64,000 nt of DNA from an uncultured Bacteroidales bacterium (GCA_944322925.1 CALUQM010000009.1:1-64000); one strand, 5' to 3'. Counted from the first letter of the stretch, positions 47,318 through 56,375 are shown. Notes: generated by a model from the letters alone, not told the origin. Translations and numbers: made by a program.

Positions 47318-48349
47318 TCAGAACGTATGCCTGCGGATCATGTGGAAGTCGCACTTGACTTTTCTCATGGCCTTGTCGTGTATCATTCTCGCGGTCAGTA
47401 TGCCCATCTGCTGGAAATCGGTGGAAACGGTCGTAAGTCCGTTGAGGATGATTTCGTTGGTAGGGGATTCGTTGTACGAAATGATACCTATCTCGCTTCC
47501 GATTTCGAAATTCAGTTCACGGGCACGCCTGACGAGCTCTATGAGTTCGGAATTGAGCTGGCTGTTGAGGATGAGATACACTTCGTTTTTCCTTATGATT
47601 TCCGGAGTGACTGTCGAATGGAACTCTGCCGGGATGTCGTGATCGTTGCAGAATCTGGCGACGGCTTTCTGGATATACGTGCCGTAAAGACTTGACGGCA
47701 GGGTTATGACATTGAGTCTCGAATATGTCTTCAGCCTGTCGAGTCCGTAATCCAGACCTTCGTATATGTCGTTTTCGAAATCCTGGTACACTGCTCCGAA
47801 ATTGCCCGGCAGGGCTTCGAGGTATCTGTCGACGAGTATCAGTTTCCGGTTCGGTATCCGTCCGAGAAGTTTCAGCACCCTTTTCTGTGTCTTGTCGTCG
47901 AGAGGGAAATGAGGAGTGATGACATAGTAGTCATAATTGTCCAGACTTTCGTTTATATAATATTCGAGCAGGTCGATGCTCTGGTTGTGAAGCCTGATAG
48001 TGATTTCAGCCCCGTTTCCCATCTCTTCGGTAAACGAATCGAAAAGCACCTGCTTGTAGGTGCTCAGCTTGTCGAACAGCACCATTACGAGAAGCTTGCG
48101 TTCCTGGTTCTGCGGAGCGACATAGAATCCTTTTCCCTGCTTGGCTTCCACATATCCCTTGTCCCTGAGTACGGAATACGCCTTTTTTACCGTTTCCTTC
48201 GATATGTCAAGGTTCTTGGCAAGTTCATTCATCGACGGAAGAGCCTGTCCTTCCTTGTACACGTCTGAACGTATCATTGCCTCATAATGGTCGACCAGCT
48301 GCTTGTAGACCGGAATCCTGCTTTCGTAATTGACTGAAAATCGCTTCAT
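47318..48349 (-). CDS. GntR-type regulator with LacI-like sensor domain
   Basis: The 343-residue protein has an N-terminal GntR winged helix (PVYKQLVDHYEAMI, ALPSMNELAKNLDISKETVK, GKGFYV; residues 1-77) joined to a periplasmic-binding-protein-like effector domain instead of the usual FCD or UTRA domain. This is the AraR-like arrangement, frequent in Bacteroidetes sugar regulators. It is divergent from the GH39-MFS-isomerase operon and probably controls it and itself through the repeats at 48406-48438. The effector sugar is unknown. Confidence 0.88.
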   Translation of the reverse strand: MKRFSVNYESRIPVYKQLVDHYEAMIRSDVYKEGQALPSMNELAKNLDISKETVKKAYSVLRDKGYVEAKQGKGFYVAPQNQERKLLVMVLFDKLSTYKQVLFDSFTEEMGNGAEITIRLHNQSIDLLEYYINESLDNYDYYVITPHFPLDDKTQKRVLKLLGRIPNRKLILVDRYLEALPGNFGAVYQDFENDIYEGLDYGLDRLKTYSRLNVITLPSSLYGTYIQKAVARFCNDHDIPAEFHSTVTPEIIRKNEVYLILNSQLNSELIELVRRARELNFEIGSEIGIISYNESPTNEIILNGLTTVSTDFQQMGILTARMIHDKAMRKVKCDFHMIRRHTF

Positions 48350-48367
48350 GATAAATTATTGCAATAA

Positions 48368-48399
48368 TTTTGTCTTAATCAAAAAATAAACTATATTTG
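48368..48399 (+). promoter_or_regulatory. Promoter of the GH39-like operon
   Basis: TTTTG (48368-48372) and TATATTTG (48392-48399) are 19 bp apart, a perfect Bacteroidetes promoter. Transcription should start near 48405 and give a leader of about 90 bases that spans both tandem repeats. Confidence 0.75.
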
Positions 48400-48405
48400 C
48401 ACCAC

Positions 48406-48438
48406 ACTACACAACACCCAATAATACTGCACAACACC
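48406..48438. repeat. Tandem 13-bp direct repeats, probable operator
   Basis: ACTACACAACACC (48406-48418) and ACTGCACAACACC (48426-48438) differ at one base and start exactly 20 bp apart, about two helical turns. They lie just after the plus-strand start site and just after the minus-strand start site of the regulator gene. Binding by the GntR-type regulator is inferred. Confidence 0.7.
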
Positions 48439-48447
48439 ATTATGTGA

Positions 48448-48455
48448 CAAAGATA
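48448..48455 (-). promoter_or_regulatory. -7 element of the GntR-type regulator gene
   Basis: The minus strand reads TATCTTTG. Transcription would start near 48442 and run left through the repeat pair towards the start codon at 48349. The facing plus-strand promoter starts near 48405, so the two transcripts overlap at their 5' ends. Confidence 0.55.
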
Positions 48456-48495
48456 AGAAATACTTTCCACTCGAAATACATTAAATTTAATCAAA

Positions 48496-49974
48496 ATGAA
48501 CAAAAAACCCTTATTCCTTACATTGCTGTTTTTCCTCGCCGGAGCTCTCTGTTGCAGAGTAGAGGCCCAGCACTGGTCCCTGACGATGAAGAATATCCAG
48601 CTCAAGGCGCCTGACATGGAAGTGGCCGGAATGCTGGCCGTAGATCCTGCTGAAAAGAACCACCGCTGGTCCGTGGGATGCGAAACCCTCGATCGCGACT
48701 ATGCCGATTTCTCGAAATACAAGGAGCATCTCGGCGCACTCGGTGTCGGCTATGCCAGGATTCAGAGCGGCTGGGCGAAATGCGAGCCTAAGAAAGGCAA
48801 GTATGATTTCGGCTGGCTCGACGAGATCGTGGACGGCATCTGTTCCTACGATGTGAAGCCATGGATGTGTCTCTGTTACGGCAATCCGATCTACGGGGCG
48901 CAGAAGAGTCTCGGTTCTTCGATTTTCGAGGATGAAGAGACAATGGAGGCCTGGTGCAAGTATGTGAAGGCTGTCGTGACACGCTACAAGGGCAAGGTGG
49001 CAATGTGGGAGATATGGAACGAACCCAATCTTCACGAAAATGTGAAGTATCCTGAAAAATATGCCAATCTCCTTTCCAGGACCGTCGATGTCATCAAGGC
49101 TGTCGACAAGGACGCCGTTATCATAGGATTCGGAGCTTCCCGCATCCCTCTCGAATATGTCAGGAGCGTGATGGACGAGATGAAGGCGGAACAGAAAACG
49201 GAATGTCTGGACTATGTGAGCTTCCATCCGTATTATGAGAATCCGGATGATGCCCTCCCTGAAATCCTCAGGCTGAAGGCTCTTGTGGAAAGCTACTCCG
49301 ATGACATCACCCTTTTCCAGGGAGAATGCGGCTGTCCTGCAGTCCTCGAATGGGGGCATGCCCTCCGTTACAACGAATGGTCCGAGTACAGCCAGGCCAA
49401 ATGGGATCTCAGACGTATGGCCAATGACTTTTCCATCAATATCCCTTCGAGCATCTTCACTCTCGTCGACCTGCAGTATCCGAACATGCAGCAGTCTTTC
49501 GGCCTTGTGAGGACAAACCTTCTGAAGGAGCCGGTGTACCGCAGGCCGTCGTTCTACGGAGTCCGCAACATGTGTACTCTTCTCAAGGAGGAATACATGC
49601 CCGACGGCGCCGTGGAATATGAAAGCAACGGTTCCCGCAAGATCAACACCGTGGCCATCAGGGACGGAGAAGGAAAACGCATCGGAGTGATGCTCTGGTT
49701 CGGGGACAGGATTCCTGACAGCTCTCTCGAAAGGACAGCGACGGATATCACTCTCAAGGGCGTCGAGTTCGAAGAGCCTCTGTATGTGGATCCTCTGACG
49801 GGAAAGGCTTACCGCCTGGACATAAAGAGAGGCGGCAACTTCGAAGGAAACCTGAAAATCTACAATCTTCTTCTTTGGGACTGCCCTGTCTTCATAATGG
49901 ACAAGGCCAGCGTAAAACTTGTCGACACGACTGCCCAGAAGGCGGAAGGTACGACTAATGACATGCTGTATTAA
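48496..49974 (+). CDS. Exported clan GH-A glycoside hydrolase, GH39-like
   Basis: The 492-residue protein has a signal peptide (about residues 1-24). The barrel has RWSVGCETLDRDYADF, YARIQSGWAKCEPKKGKYDF, IWNEPN with the acid/base Glu at 176, and FQGECG with a likely nucleophile Glu at 277. Around Glu176 and in the C-terminal beta domain the pattern resembles GH39 (beta-xylosidase, alpha-iduronidase) and related GH-A families; the exact family needs a profile search. It heads an operon with an MFS transporter and three sugar enzymes, so it probably releases the sugar they process. Confidence 0.75.
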   Translation: MNKKPLFLTLLFFLAGALCCRVEAQHWSLTMKNIQLKAPDMEVAGMLAVDPAEKNHRWSVGCETLDRDYADFSKYKEHLGALGVGYARIQSGWAKCEPKKGKYDFGWLDEIVDGICSYDVKPWMCLCYGNPIYGAQKSLGSSIFEDEETMEAWCKYVKAVVTRYKGKVAMWEIWNEPNLHENVKYPEKYANLLSRTVDVIKAVDKDAVIIGFGASRIPLEYVRSVMDEMKAEQKTECLDYVSFHPYYENPDDALPEILRLKALVESYSDDITLFQGECGCPAVLEWGHALRYNEWSEYSQAKWDLRRMANDFSINIPSSIFTLVDLQYPNMQQSFGLVRTNLLKEPVYRRPSFYGVRNMCTLLKEEYMPDGAVEYESNGSRKINTVAIRDGEGKRIGVMLWFGDRIPDSSLERTATDITLKGVEFEEPLYVDPLTGKAYRLDIKRGGNFEGNLKIYNLLLWDCPVFIMDKASVKLVDTTAQKAEGTTNDMLY

Positions 49975-49985
49975 AATTCAGAATC

Positions 49986-51260
49986 ATGACACTGCTTAAA
50001 CCTGCCGTAAAGGCAAAATCATACAAATGGGAAGTGCTGGCCCTTCTGTGGATGGCATATCTGCTCAATCAGGCCGACCGTCAGGTATTCAATACCGTAT
50101 TGCCGCAGATCAGGGAATCCCTTGAACTGAGTGATGTCGCAGTAGGCTGGATAGCTACCATATTCAATCTTTTCTATGCGGTAATGGTCCCGATCGGAGG
50201 CTGGGTCGGCGACAGGTTCAGCAAGAAATGGGTCACTACCCTCAGCATACTCTTCTGGAGCATCGCTACGATGTTCACGGGCTTTGCCGGAGGTTTTCTC
50301 GCTCTTGTGCTTTTCAGAAGTGTTGCAACTGGCGGAGGCGAGGCTTTCTTCGGACCGGCCAATTATTCTCTCGTAGCCAAGTTCCACACCGGTACGAGGG
50401 CGACTGCAATGTCCATACACCAGACTGCCTACTATATAGGAATCATTGCCAGCGGCTGGGTTGCAGGGCATATCGCTGATACTCTCGGCTGGGAGTGGGC
50501 ATTCACAATCTTCGGAGCAGCCGGTGTCATCTGGGCGATAGTCATGATGATAAGACTCAGGGACGGAGATGATGAAAAACCGGAAGAAAAGGCCGTACAG
50601 GAAAACAAACCAGGCTTTTTCGAAGGATTCAAGGCTGTGTTTACCACACCTACCGCTCTCATGCTTACCATAGGATTCAGCGGACTGATTTTCGTGATTA
50701 CAGGATATCTGACATGGATGCCGACCTACCTTCATGAGAATTTCAACATGAATCTTGCCGGAGCAGGTTTCCATTCCATGTTCTATACCCATCTTTTCGC
50801 ATTCTTCGGAGTCCTGATAGCCGGAGGCCTTTCCGACAGGATAGGAGTGAAGAACCCTGCAAGGAGGATGATGCTTCAGGCTGCCGGTCTTCTCGTTTCG
50901 GTGCCGTTCATCTACATGATGGGAAATTCATCCGCACTTTGGGTCATCTATATCGGCTGTGCCGGTTTCGGTTTCGGAAGAGCCTTCTTCGATGCCAATA
51001 CCTACACTGTCCTGTATGACGTCACGCCGGAAAGACTGCATTCGTCGTGCTCCAGCGTAATGATCATGACCGGATTCGGTGTCGGCGCCCTTGCCCCGGT
51101 AGTGCTCGGTGCCATAAAGGGCTCCCTCGGCCTGTCGTTCGGCTTTACCTGTCTTGCCGGAATATGGGTAGTCTGCGGAATCCTGATGCTCATCGTCAGC
51201 CATACCCACTACAGGAAGGACTACAATAAAATAAACGGACAACGCCAGGGCGCTGCTTAA
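49986..51260 (+). CDS. MFS transporter, anion:cation symporter-like sugar-acid type
   Basis: The 424-residue protein has twelve predicted membrane helices. LLWMAYLLNQADRQVFNTVL, GGWVGDRFSKK and GGGEAFFGPANYSLVAKF resemble the anion:cation symporter branch of the major facilitator family, which includes hexuronate and sialic acid importers. It begins 11 bases after the GH39-like gene and precedes the isomerase, so it should bring the released monomer or dimer across the inner membrane. The cargo is inferred. Confidence 0.86.
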   Translation: MTLLKPAVKAKSYKWEVLALLWMAYLLNQADRQVFNTVLPQIRESLELSDVAVGWIATIFNLFYAVMVPIGGWVGDRFSKKWVTTLSILFWSIATMFTGFAGGFLALVLFRSVATGGGEAFFGPANYSLVAKFHTGTRATAMSIHQTAYYIGIIASGWVAGHIADTLGWEWAFTIFGAAGVIWAIVMMIRLRDGDDEKPEEKAVQENKPGFFEGFKAVFTTPTALMLTIGFSGLIFVITGYLTWMPTYLHENFNMNLAGAGFHSMFYTHLFAFFGVLIAGGLSDRIGVKNPARRMMLQAAGLLVSVPFIYMMGNSSALWVIYIGCAGFGFGRAFFDANTYTVLYDVTPERLHSSCSSVMIMTGFGVGALAPVVLGAIKGSLGLSFGFTCLAGIWVVCGILMLIVSHTHYRKDYNKINGQRQGAA

Positions 51261-51288
51261 TCGTAAATGAAGTTTAAAACAAGATATA

Positions 51289-52728
51289 ATGAACAGAACT
51301 GAAAAAGCCGGAAAGGCTAAGGCCGGACTTCTGCTGATCGGATCTCCGCGTTTCAAGAATTTGTCGGGTCCCGAACGTGGAACCTACGGGGAAAGGAAAG
51401 AGAAAGCCGTAAAGGAAATTCTTTCCACCCTCGATTTTCTGGATGTCACATATCCGGGCATAACCTATGAAAGGGAAGACGCCGAAAAGGCTATTTCCAT
51501 GTTTATGGCTGCGAAGGTGGATTTTATCATAGCTGAATTCCTGTCGTGGTCGGAAGATTTCGCATGGATCAGGTTTCTCAGGGACATGCCGCAGATTCCT
51601 GTACTTTTCGTCAATGTCGCCAAGGACAAGATGACCTTCGAAACCACGCTCGACGAGGATGATTTCATAGACTATCTGTGTGCCGGTACTCTGGTAGGAT
51701 CCCTCGAAGCTTCCGGATCTGTCAGACGGGTCCCTCGGGAAAATGTCAAGGTCGTCATGGGCACAAGGGCCGAAGTCACTGAAAAAATACGTATTTTTTC
51801 AAGGGCTGCCAAAGCCAGGGCCGTTTTGCGCCGTTCCAATGTCGGTCTGATGGCCAACATGAACGAAGCCATGTGGTCCACATATTTCGACAATTACGAC
51901 CTGTTTACCAGAATCGGCCCTGAAATCCATTATCTTCCTTATTCGGATTACGGCGAGGAGATAGCCTCTCTTGCGGACAGCGAGACGGAGGATTACTGCA
52001 GGGAACTCACGTCGGCGTACCGCATGATGGACGATGTCGAATACGACAAGTTCGTCGGCTGCGTCAAGGCATCGCTCGCGCTCAAGAAGATGGCGGAGCG
52101 CAATGATATCGATGTCATGGTCTATAACGACATCGACCAGGCCACATTCAAGGTGGCCGGCTGCCGTGCAGGCTTTTATCACAGGTGGTTCAACGAGAAT
52201 GTTTCCGTGCTCGTCCCCGAGGCTGACATAGGGGCAGGCCTCATCACCTATGTCCTGAAGATCATGACGGGAAAACACGTCAATTTCCTCGAACCGTTCC
52301 ACATAGAAGATGCTTACGGCACATTCGCAGGCGGACATGCCGGACCTAACGACCACAATGATCCGCAATGGAAGGACAATGTGATAATCGCCCGCGACGT
52401 CAGGTTCGCCAAGACCTCATGGAAATATGCCGGAGCTCCGTTCGCATGGTACAGGATCAGTCCGGGCATGAAGACGATCGCCCAGCTGCTCGAGGAAAAC
52501 GGAAAATACAAGCTCGTCTGCTTCCAGGCCGAGTCCCTCCCGGGAAAACATCTTCTGGCCACTTACTCTCACAGCATATTCAGGCCTGTCGTACCGGTGA
52601 AGGAACTGTTCGAGAAAATACTCCGGATAGGAGCCACCCAGCATTTCGCGCTGGTGGACGGCGACTGGACCAAAGAACTCGAGGATTTCGCCTCAATCAT
52701 GAATTTTGAATTTTACAACATAAAATAA
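51289..52728 (+). CDS. L-fucose/L-arabinose isomerase-fold protein
   Basis: The 479-residue protein lacks a signal peptide. GKAKAGLLLIGSPRFKN at the start, a central FRIEDAY-like HIEDAYGTFAGGHAGPNDHN segment and CRAGFYHRWFNENVSVLVP resemble the FucI/AraA isomerase superfamily, which interconverts aldoses and ketoses with a metal ion. Typical FucI has near 590 residues and AraA near 500, so it is AraA-sized. The substrate is not known. It lies between the transporter and the PMI fusion gene, 10 bases before the latter. Confidence 0.75.
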   Translation: MNRTEKAGKAKAGLLLIGSPRFKNLSGPERGTYGERKEKAVKEILSTLDFLDVTYPGITYEREDAEKAISMFMAAKVDFIIAEFLSWSEDFAWIRFLRDMPQIPVLFVNVAKDKMTFETTLDEDDFIDYLCAGTLVGSLEASGSVRRVPRENVKVVMGTRAEVTEKIRIFSRAAKARAVLRRSNVGLMANMNEAMWSTYFDNYDLFTRIGPEIHYLPYSDYGEEIASLADSETEDYCRELTSAYRMMDDVEYDKFVGCVKASLALKKMAERNDIDVMVYNDIDQATFKVAGCRAGFYHRWFNENVSVLVPEADIGAGLITYVLKIMTGKHVNFLEPFHIEDAYGTFAGGHAGPNDHNDPQWKDNVIIARDVRFAKTSWKYAGAPFAWYRISPGMKTIAQLLEENGKYKLVCFQAESLPGKHLLATYSHSIFRPVVPVKELFEKILRIGATQHFALVDGDWTKELEDFASIMNFEFYNIK

Positions 52729-52737
52729 CGGGATATT

Positions 52738-54594
52738 ATGAGTTTCATGTACAACCCCTTTCCCTACGATGACCCGAAGCCGGTCAATCGTCCGGAATTA
52801 TCAGAAGATACGGTAAAGAGCGTGACGGCAGGCTCCGACAAGGCTGCTGCGGTGCTGGTTTCAGACATTCTCGGCAGAATGAAGGACGGAAGCAATGTCA
52901 TTGTCGCCCTTGACGGATATACGACTGCATGCTGGAGAACATTCATCAACCTTGTCGGCCGCAGACTTTCACTTTCAGGAATCTCAGTGGAACCTGTGGA
53001 TTTCGACAGGGAAGTCTTCAAGTCCGACGAGCAGATAAATGCCATAATAGAGCCTTTGCTCGAATGGGATACGAAGAAGGACCCTACTCTTCTTTTCGGC
53101 AAGATATACAAGGGCGGTTATGAAGGCTTTGTCGACAGCGGCAAGGCGGCAGAATTCAAGGCTAAGATGGAAGCTGCCGGCAAAGGTCAGGGGAAAGTCA
53201 TCATCGTCTACGGCTACGGATGTCTCATCAGCGAATTCAGGGATCTGTACGATATCAAGTGCTATTTCGATGTCACTCCTAAGGAGTCCATACTGAGAAT
53301 CAGGCGCGGCCGCTATGCGAATATCGGAAAATCGATGCCTGACCCTGCAAACAGGGTTATCCGCCGCTGCTACTACAGCGATTTCGAAGTTGCCGTACAC
53401 AACCGCGGCGACCTTCTGCAGCATGACGTTCTGGACTACTATGTGGAATCCGACCATGAGGACGATGTCAGGCTCATACCGCGCAAGGCCCTTAACGAGA
53501 TTTTCCGTTCACTCGTGAACTATCCGTTCCGCTGCAAGCCGGTTTACCTCGAGGGCGTGTGGGGAGGAACTTACATGAAAAAACTCCGCAACCTGCCTGA
53601 TACAATGCGCAACTGTGCGTGGGTATTCGATTTCATACCTATGGAAGTCAGCGTACTTGTGGCGGCCGGAGACACTCTGATAGATTTCCCTTATTTCTCG
53701 TTCGTGCAGAAGGAGGGCGTCCGTCTCATGGGTGAGAAATGCGTCAGGAAGTTCCACGGATATTTCCCTGTGCGTTTCAATTATGACGACTCATACCACA
53801 GTACCGGAAACATGTCCATCCAGTGCCATTCAGGCGCTGCGTTCAACAAATCCGAGTACAATGAATTCGGACGGCAGGACGAGAGCTACTACGTAGTGGT
53901 TACGGGACATGACGCAAAGACTTTCCTCGGATTCAGGGACGATGCCGACATCGACCAGTTCTGCAAGGATATCGAAGCTGCTGATACCCGTCACGAGCCT
54001 GTCGACTATATGAAATACGTGAGCTATGAGGAGTCGAAACCGGGACTTCAGGTGATGATACCTGCCGGTACCGTACACTCTTCCGGCCGCAATCAGGTGG
54101 TTCTCGAGATCGGAAGCCTGACCATCGGTTCATATACCTACAAGATGTACGATTATCTCCGGCTGGACTTCGACGGCAAACAGCGCCCGATACATACTTA
54201 TCTCGGAGAAAAGACCATAGTACGCGACAGGCGCACTTCCTGGGTAAGGGGCAACATCGTCCAGCAGCCGCGCCTTGCGGACAGCGGAGAAGGCTGGGAA
54301 GAATATATCATTGGCGAAAGCAGCCTTCTGTATTTCTCTCTGCGCAGGCTCGAGTTCGAGCAGACCTGCTGCCAGGACACCAAAGGCATTTTCCATGTCC
54401 TTACTGTCGTAGACGGCGAGAAGGTCCGCATCAGAAGCGTGGAGCATCCTGAAAGATGCTACGAGGCCGATTATATGGATATTGTGGTAGTTCCTGCCGA
54501 CATGGGACACTATGTCATAGAAAATCTCGGAAAGGAACCGATCAGGATACACAAGACAATGCTTCGCGATGGATTCGAAAATGATCCGGACTGA
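52738..54594 (+). CDS. Degenerate P-loop kinase-like domain fused to class I phosphomannose isomerase
   Basis: Residues 1-240 resemble a uridine-kinase-like fold: VIVALDGYTTACWRTF sits where a GxxGxGK P-loop is expected but lacks the GK, then VIIVYGYGCLI and CYFDVTPKESILRIRRGRY. Residues about 270-618 are a class I mannose-6-phosphate isomerase cupin: IQCHSG (Gln362, His364), Glu382 and PAGTVHS (His447) correspond to the zinc ligands, with 18 residues between His364 and Glu382 as in short bacterial ManA. The product is probably fructose 6-phosphate from a mannose-type phosphate, but the kinase-like part may have another role. It overlaps the ROK gene. Confidence 0.8.
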   Translation: MSFMYNPFPYDDPKPVNRPELSEDTVKSVTAGSDKAAAVLVSDILGRMKDGSNVIVALDGYTTACWRTFINLVGRRLSLSGISVEPVDFDREVFKSDEQINAIIEPLLEWDTKKDPTLLFGKIYKGGYEGFVDSGKAAEFKAKMEAAGKGQGKVIIVYGYGCLISEFRDLYDIKCYFDVTPKESILRIRRGRYANIGKSMPDPANRVIRRCYYSDFEVAVHNRGDLLQHDVLDYYVESDHEDDVRLIPRKALNEIFRSLVNYPFRCKPVYLEGVWGGTYMKKLRNLPDTMRNCAWVFDFIPMEVSVLVAAGDTLIDFPYFSFVQKEGVRLMGEKCVRKFHGYFPVRFNYDDSYHSTGNMSIQCHSGAAFNKSEYNEFGRQDESYYVVVTGHDAKTFLGFRDDADIDQFCKDIEAADTRHEPVDYMKYVSYEESKPGLQVMIPAGTVHSSGRNQVVLEIGSLTIGSYTYKMYDYLRLDFDGKQRPIHTYLGEKTIVRDRRTSWVRGNIVQQPRLADSGEGWEEYIIGESSLLYFSLRRLEFEQTCCQDTKGIFHVLTVVDGEKVRIRSVEHPERCYEADYMDIVVVPADMGHYVIENLGKEPIRIHKTMLRDGFENDPD

Positions 54595-55543
54595 CGGAAT
54601 TTTCCTTCTCCTTGATGTAGGCGGAACCTATATCAAGGAGGCTTTGTTCACTTCGGACGGAACGGCTGTGCCAGGCACGGCTGTTTCCGTCCCTATATCT
54701 TCAGCAGGTACTGCGGAGGAAATCAGGGCGTCGCTGAATGCGGCCTTGACGCATGCTGCCGGTTATGCCTCGAAAAATTCCCTGCATATTGCCTGTGTCG
54801 GAGTAGCCATACCAGGACCTTTCGATTATGACAGCGGCATTTTTCTGATGAAACACAAGTTTTCGGCCGTTTACGGGCGGAAATTTACGGATATTGCGGA
54901 CTGCGGCATTCTTCCCGGGGCAGGTTTCCGTTTTATCCATGATGTCAACTGCATGCTTCTCGGAGAGCTTGTTTCGGGCAAAGGCAGGAATTACGCGAAT
55001 GTGGCGCTTGTCGCCATAGGAACAGGACTCGGATTCACGGTCTGTCGGGACAGAAACATACTGCTGTCGCCAATGAAGTCTCCGGGCGTTTCCATTTACA
55101 ACCGGCCTTACCGGGACGGGATACTCGAGGATTATGTCTCCAAAAGAGGTTTTCTGAGAATTTACGGAGAACTGACCGGATGCAATGAACCGGAACTGAC
55201 CGTCGCTGAAATCGGACACAGGGCGGCTGAAGGCGAGGACAGTGCGGTGAGGACTTTCGAGACCGCCGGGAGCATAATAGCGGAAAGCGTCGCTCCGATA
55301 CTTGCCGAATACGGTGTGGAATGCCTCCTGTTCGGGGGCCAGATATCGAAGTCGTACAGATTCATGGACAGTGCGGTGAAAGCCGGTCTTTCGTCTGTTT
55401 CATGCCTGAAAGAAGTAGGGCAGGTGTCCGATATCGACAATGCTACATTCAACGGTCTCTGCGTCCTTCTCGACGGGGGCGGGGCAGTCAGCCCAGAAGA
55501 TAGTCGATCTTCCATTTTGCAGCCTCGCCAGGGAAGAGCCTGA
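54569..55543 (+). CDS. ROK-family sugar kinase-like protein
   Basis: The 324-residue protein has the ROK fold: LLLDVGGTYIKEALF (phosphate-binding loop), VGVAIPGPFDYDSGIF, FIHDVNCMLLGE with the likely catalytic Asp, and VAIGTGLGFTV. The usual ROK zinc motif (GHxxxx...CxCGxxGC) is absent; the corresponding region reads GVSIYNRPYRDGILEDYVSK. Zinc-free ROK kinases exist, so activity is plausible. ATG 54569 overlaps the PMI gene by 26 bases; ATG 54581 is an alternative start. Its 3' end overlaps the convergent epimerase-like gene by 56 bases. Confidence 0.85.
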   Translation: MDSKMIRTDGIFLLLDVGGTYIKEALFTSDGTAVPGTAVSVPISSAGTAEEIRASLNAALTHAAGYASKNSLHIACVGVAIPGPFDYDSGIFLMKHKFSAVYGRKFTDIADCGILPGAGFRFIHDVNCMLLGELVSGKGRNYANVALVAIGTGLGFTVCRDRNILLSPMKSPGVSIYNRPYRDGILEDYVSKRGFLRIYGELTGCNEPELTVAEIGHRAAEGEDSAVRTFETAGSIIAESVAPILAEYGVECLLFGGQISKSYRFMDSAVKAGLSSVSCLKEVGQVSDIDNATFNGLCVLLDGGGAVSPEDSRSSILQPRQGRA

Positions 55544-56375
55544 GATGAATATAAGGTTCGGGGCAGACGACACGGTGATTCGCCCATATTTTCATGTATT
55601 CCATGGGCATGTTGCATACGGCTTCCACAGAGGAGCCGTTTTTCGTGTTTTCCAGTGTGAAACCATATCCGTCCGTATATTTCGATTTGGATTGCAGGCA
55701 GTCCATGGCTACGGTTTCACCCTTTTCCAAAGTCCTTGAAAAACGTATCCCGCTGTCGGTAAGCCGGACACAGCCGTAATTCTCCCTCCATTTTCCCGCA
55801 GGATGGAAAGGAAAACCGACCAGAGTGTCCGGACCGACATGTTTTTGCCCCAAAGTCCAGAAATTATGGTTGCACACGGATGTCTCGATGCTTTCCGGGC
55901 CGAGGTTCAGCAGCCTGCAGCTTATGGATACTGTTTTGCCGAGGCCGTCGACGCCAATTTCCTTTACATAGTCGTATCCGTACTTTTTCCCTAACAGAAA
56001 ATGTCTGAACCTGACTGAATTTTTGGAATTCTCGACTGTCCGGGTACCGTAGTCGGCTATTTCGTACAGCCTGAACCGGTCGTAATCTCCGGTGTCGGGC
56101 CTTACGAGCAGCCCCACACCGATTTTCAGGAACGTATCGCCGGCACCGGCTTCCTCAAATCCTGTCTGCATGAATTCGTCCACAGGGCCGCATACGCAGT
56201 CGTGCCGGAGGGGATTGTAGTCATCGAACCATTCTTCGACATAAACGGTTCCGCCGGCCTGGATGCTGTGGAAAACACCAGCCCAGTCGAAGCGCGTGCC
56301 CCTGTAGTATCCCAGATCGCGGTCCGGAATGCACAGTTCGGCCTGGATTCCTGCGTTTTTCAGTTTCAGAAACAT
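55488..56375 (-). CDS. Aldose 1-epimerase-like (galactose mutarotase fold) protein
   Basis: The 295-residue protein lacks a signal peptide and is mostly beta. VCNHNFWTLGQ with DTLVGFPFHPAG resembles the substrate-binding part of aldose 1-epimerase-like proteins, including a conserved His and an acidic residue near PEPYIHLRLFPGE. It may invert the anomeric carbon of a sugar released by the neighbouring enzymes. It is the last gene of the minus-strand SusCD operon, 12 bases after the DUF6259-like gene, and tail-to-tail with the ROK gene. Confidence 0.68.
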   Translation of the reverse strand: MFLKLKNAGIQAELCIPDRDLGYYRGTRFDWAGVFHSIQAGGTVYVEEWFDDYNPLRHDCVCGPVDEFMQTGFEEAGAGDTFLKIGVGLLVRPDTGDYDRFRLYEIADYGTRTVENSKNSVRFRHFLLGKKYGYDYVKEIGVDGLGKTVSISCRLLNLGPESIETSVCNHNFWTLGQKHVGPDTLVGFPFHPAGKWRENYGCVRLTDSGIRFSRTLEKGETVAMDCLQSKSKYTDGYGFTLENTKNGSSVEAVCNMPMEYMKIWANHRVVCPEPYIHLRLFPGEAAKWKIDYLLG

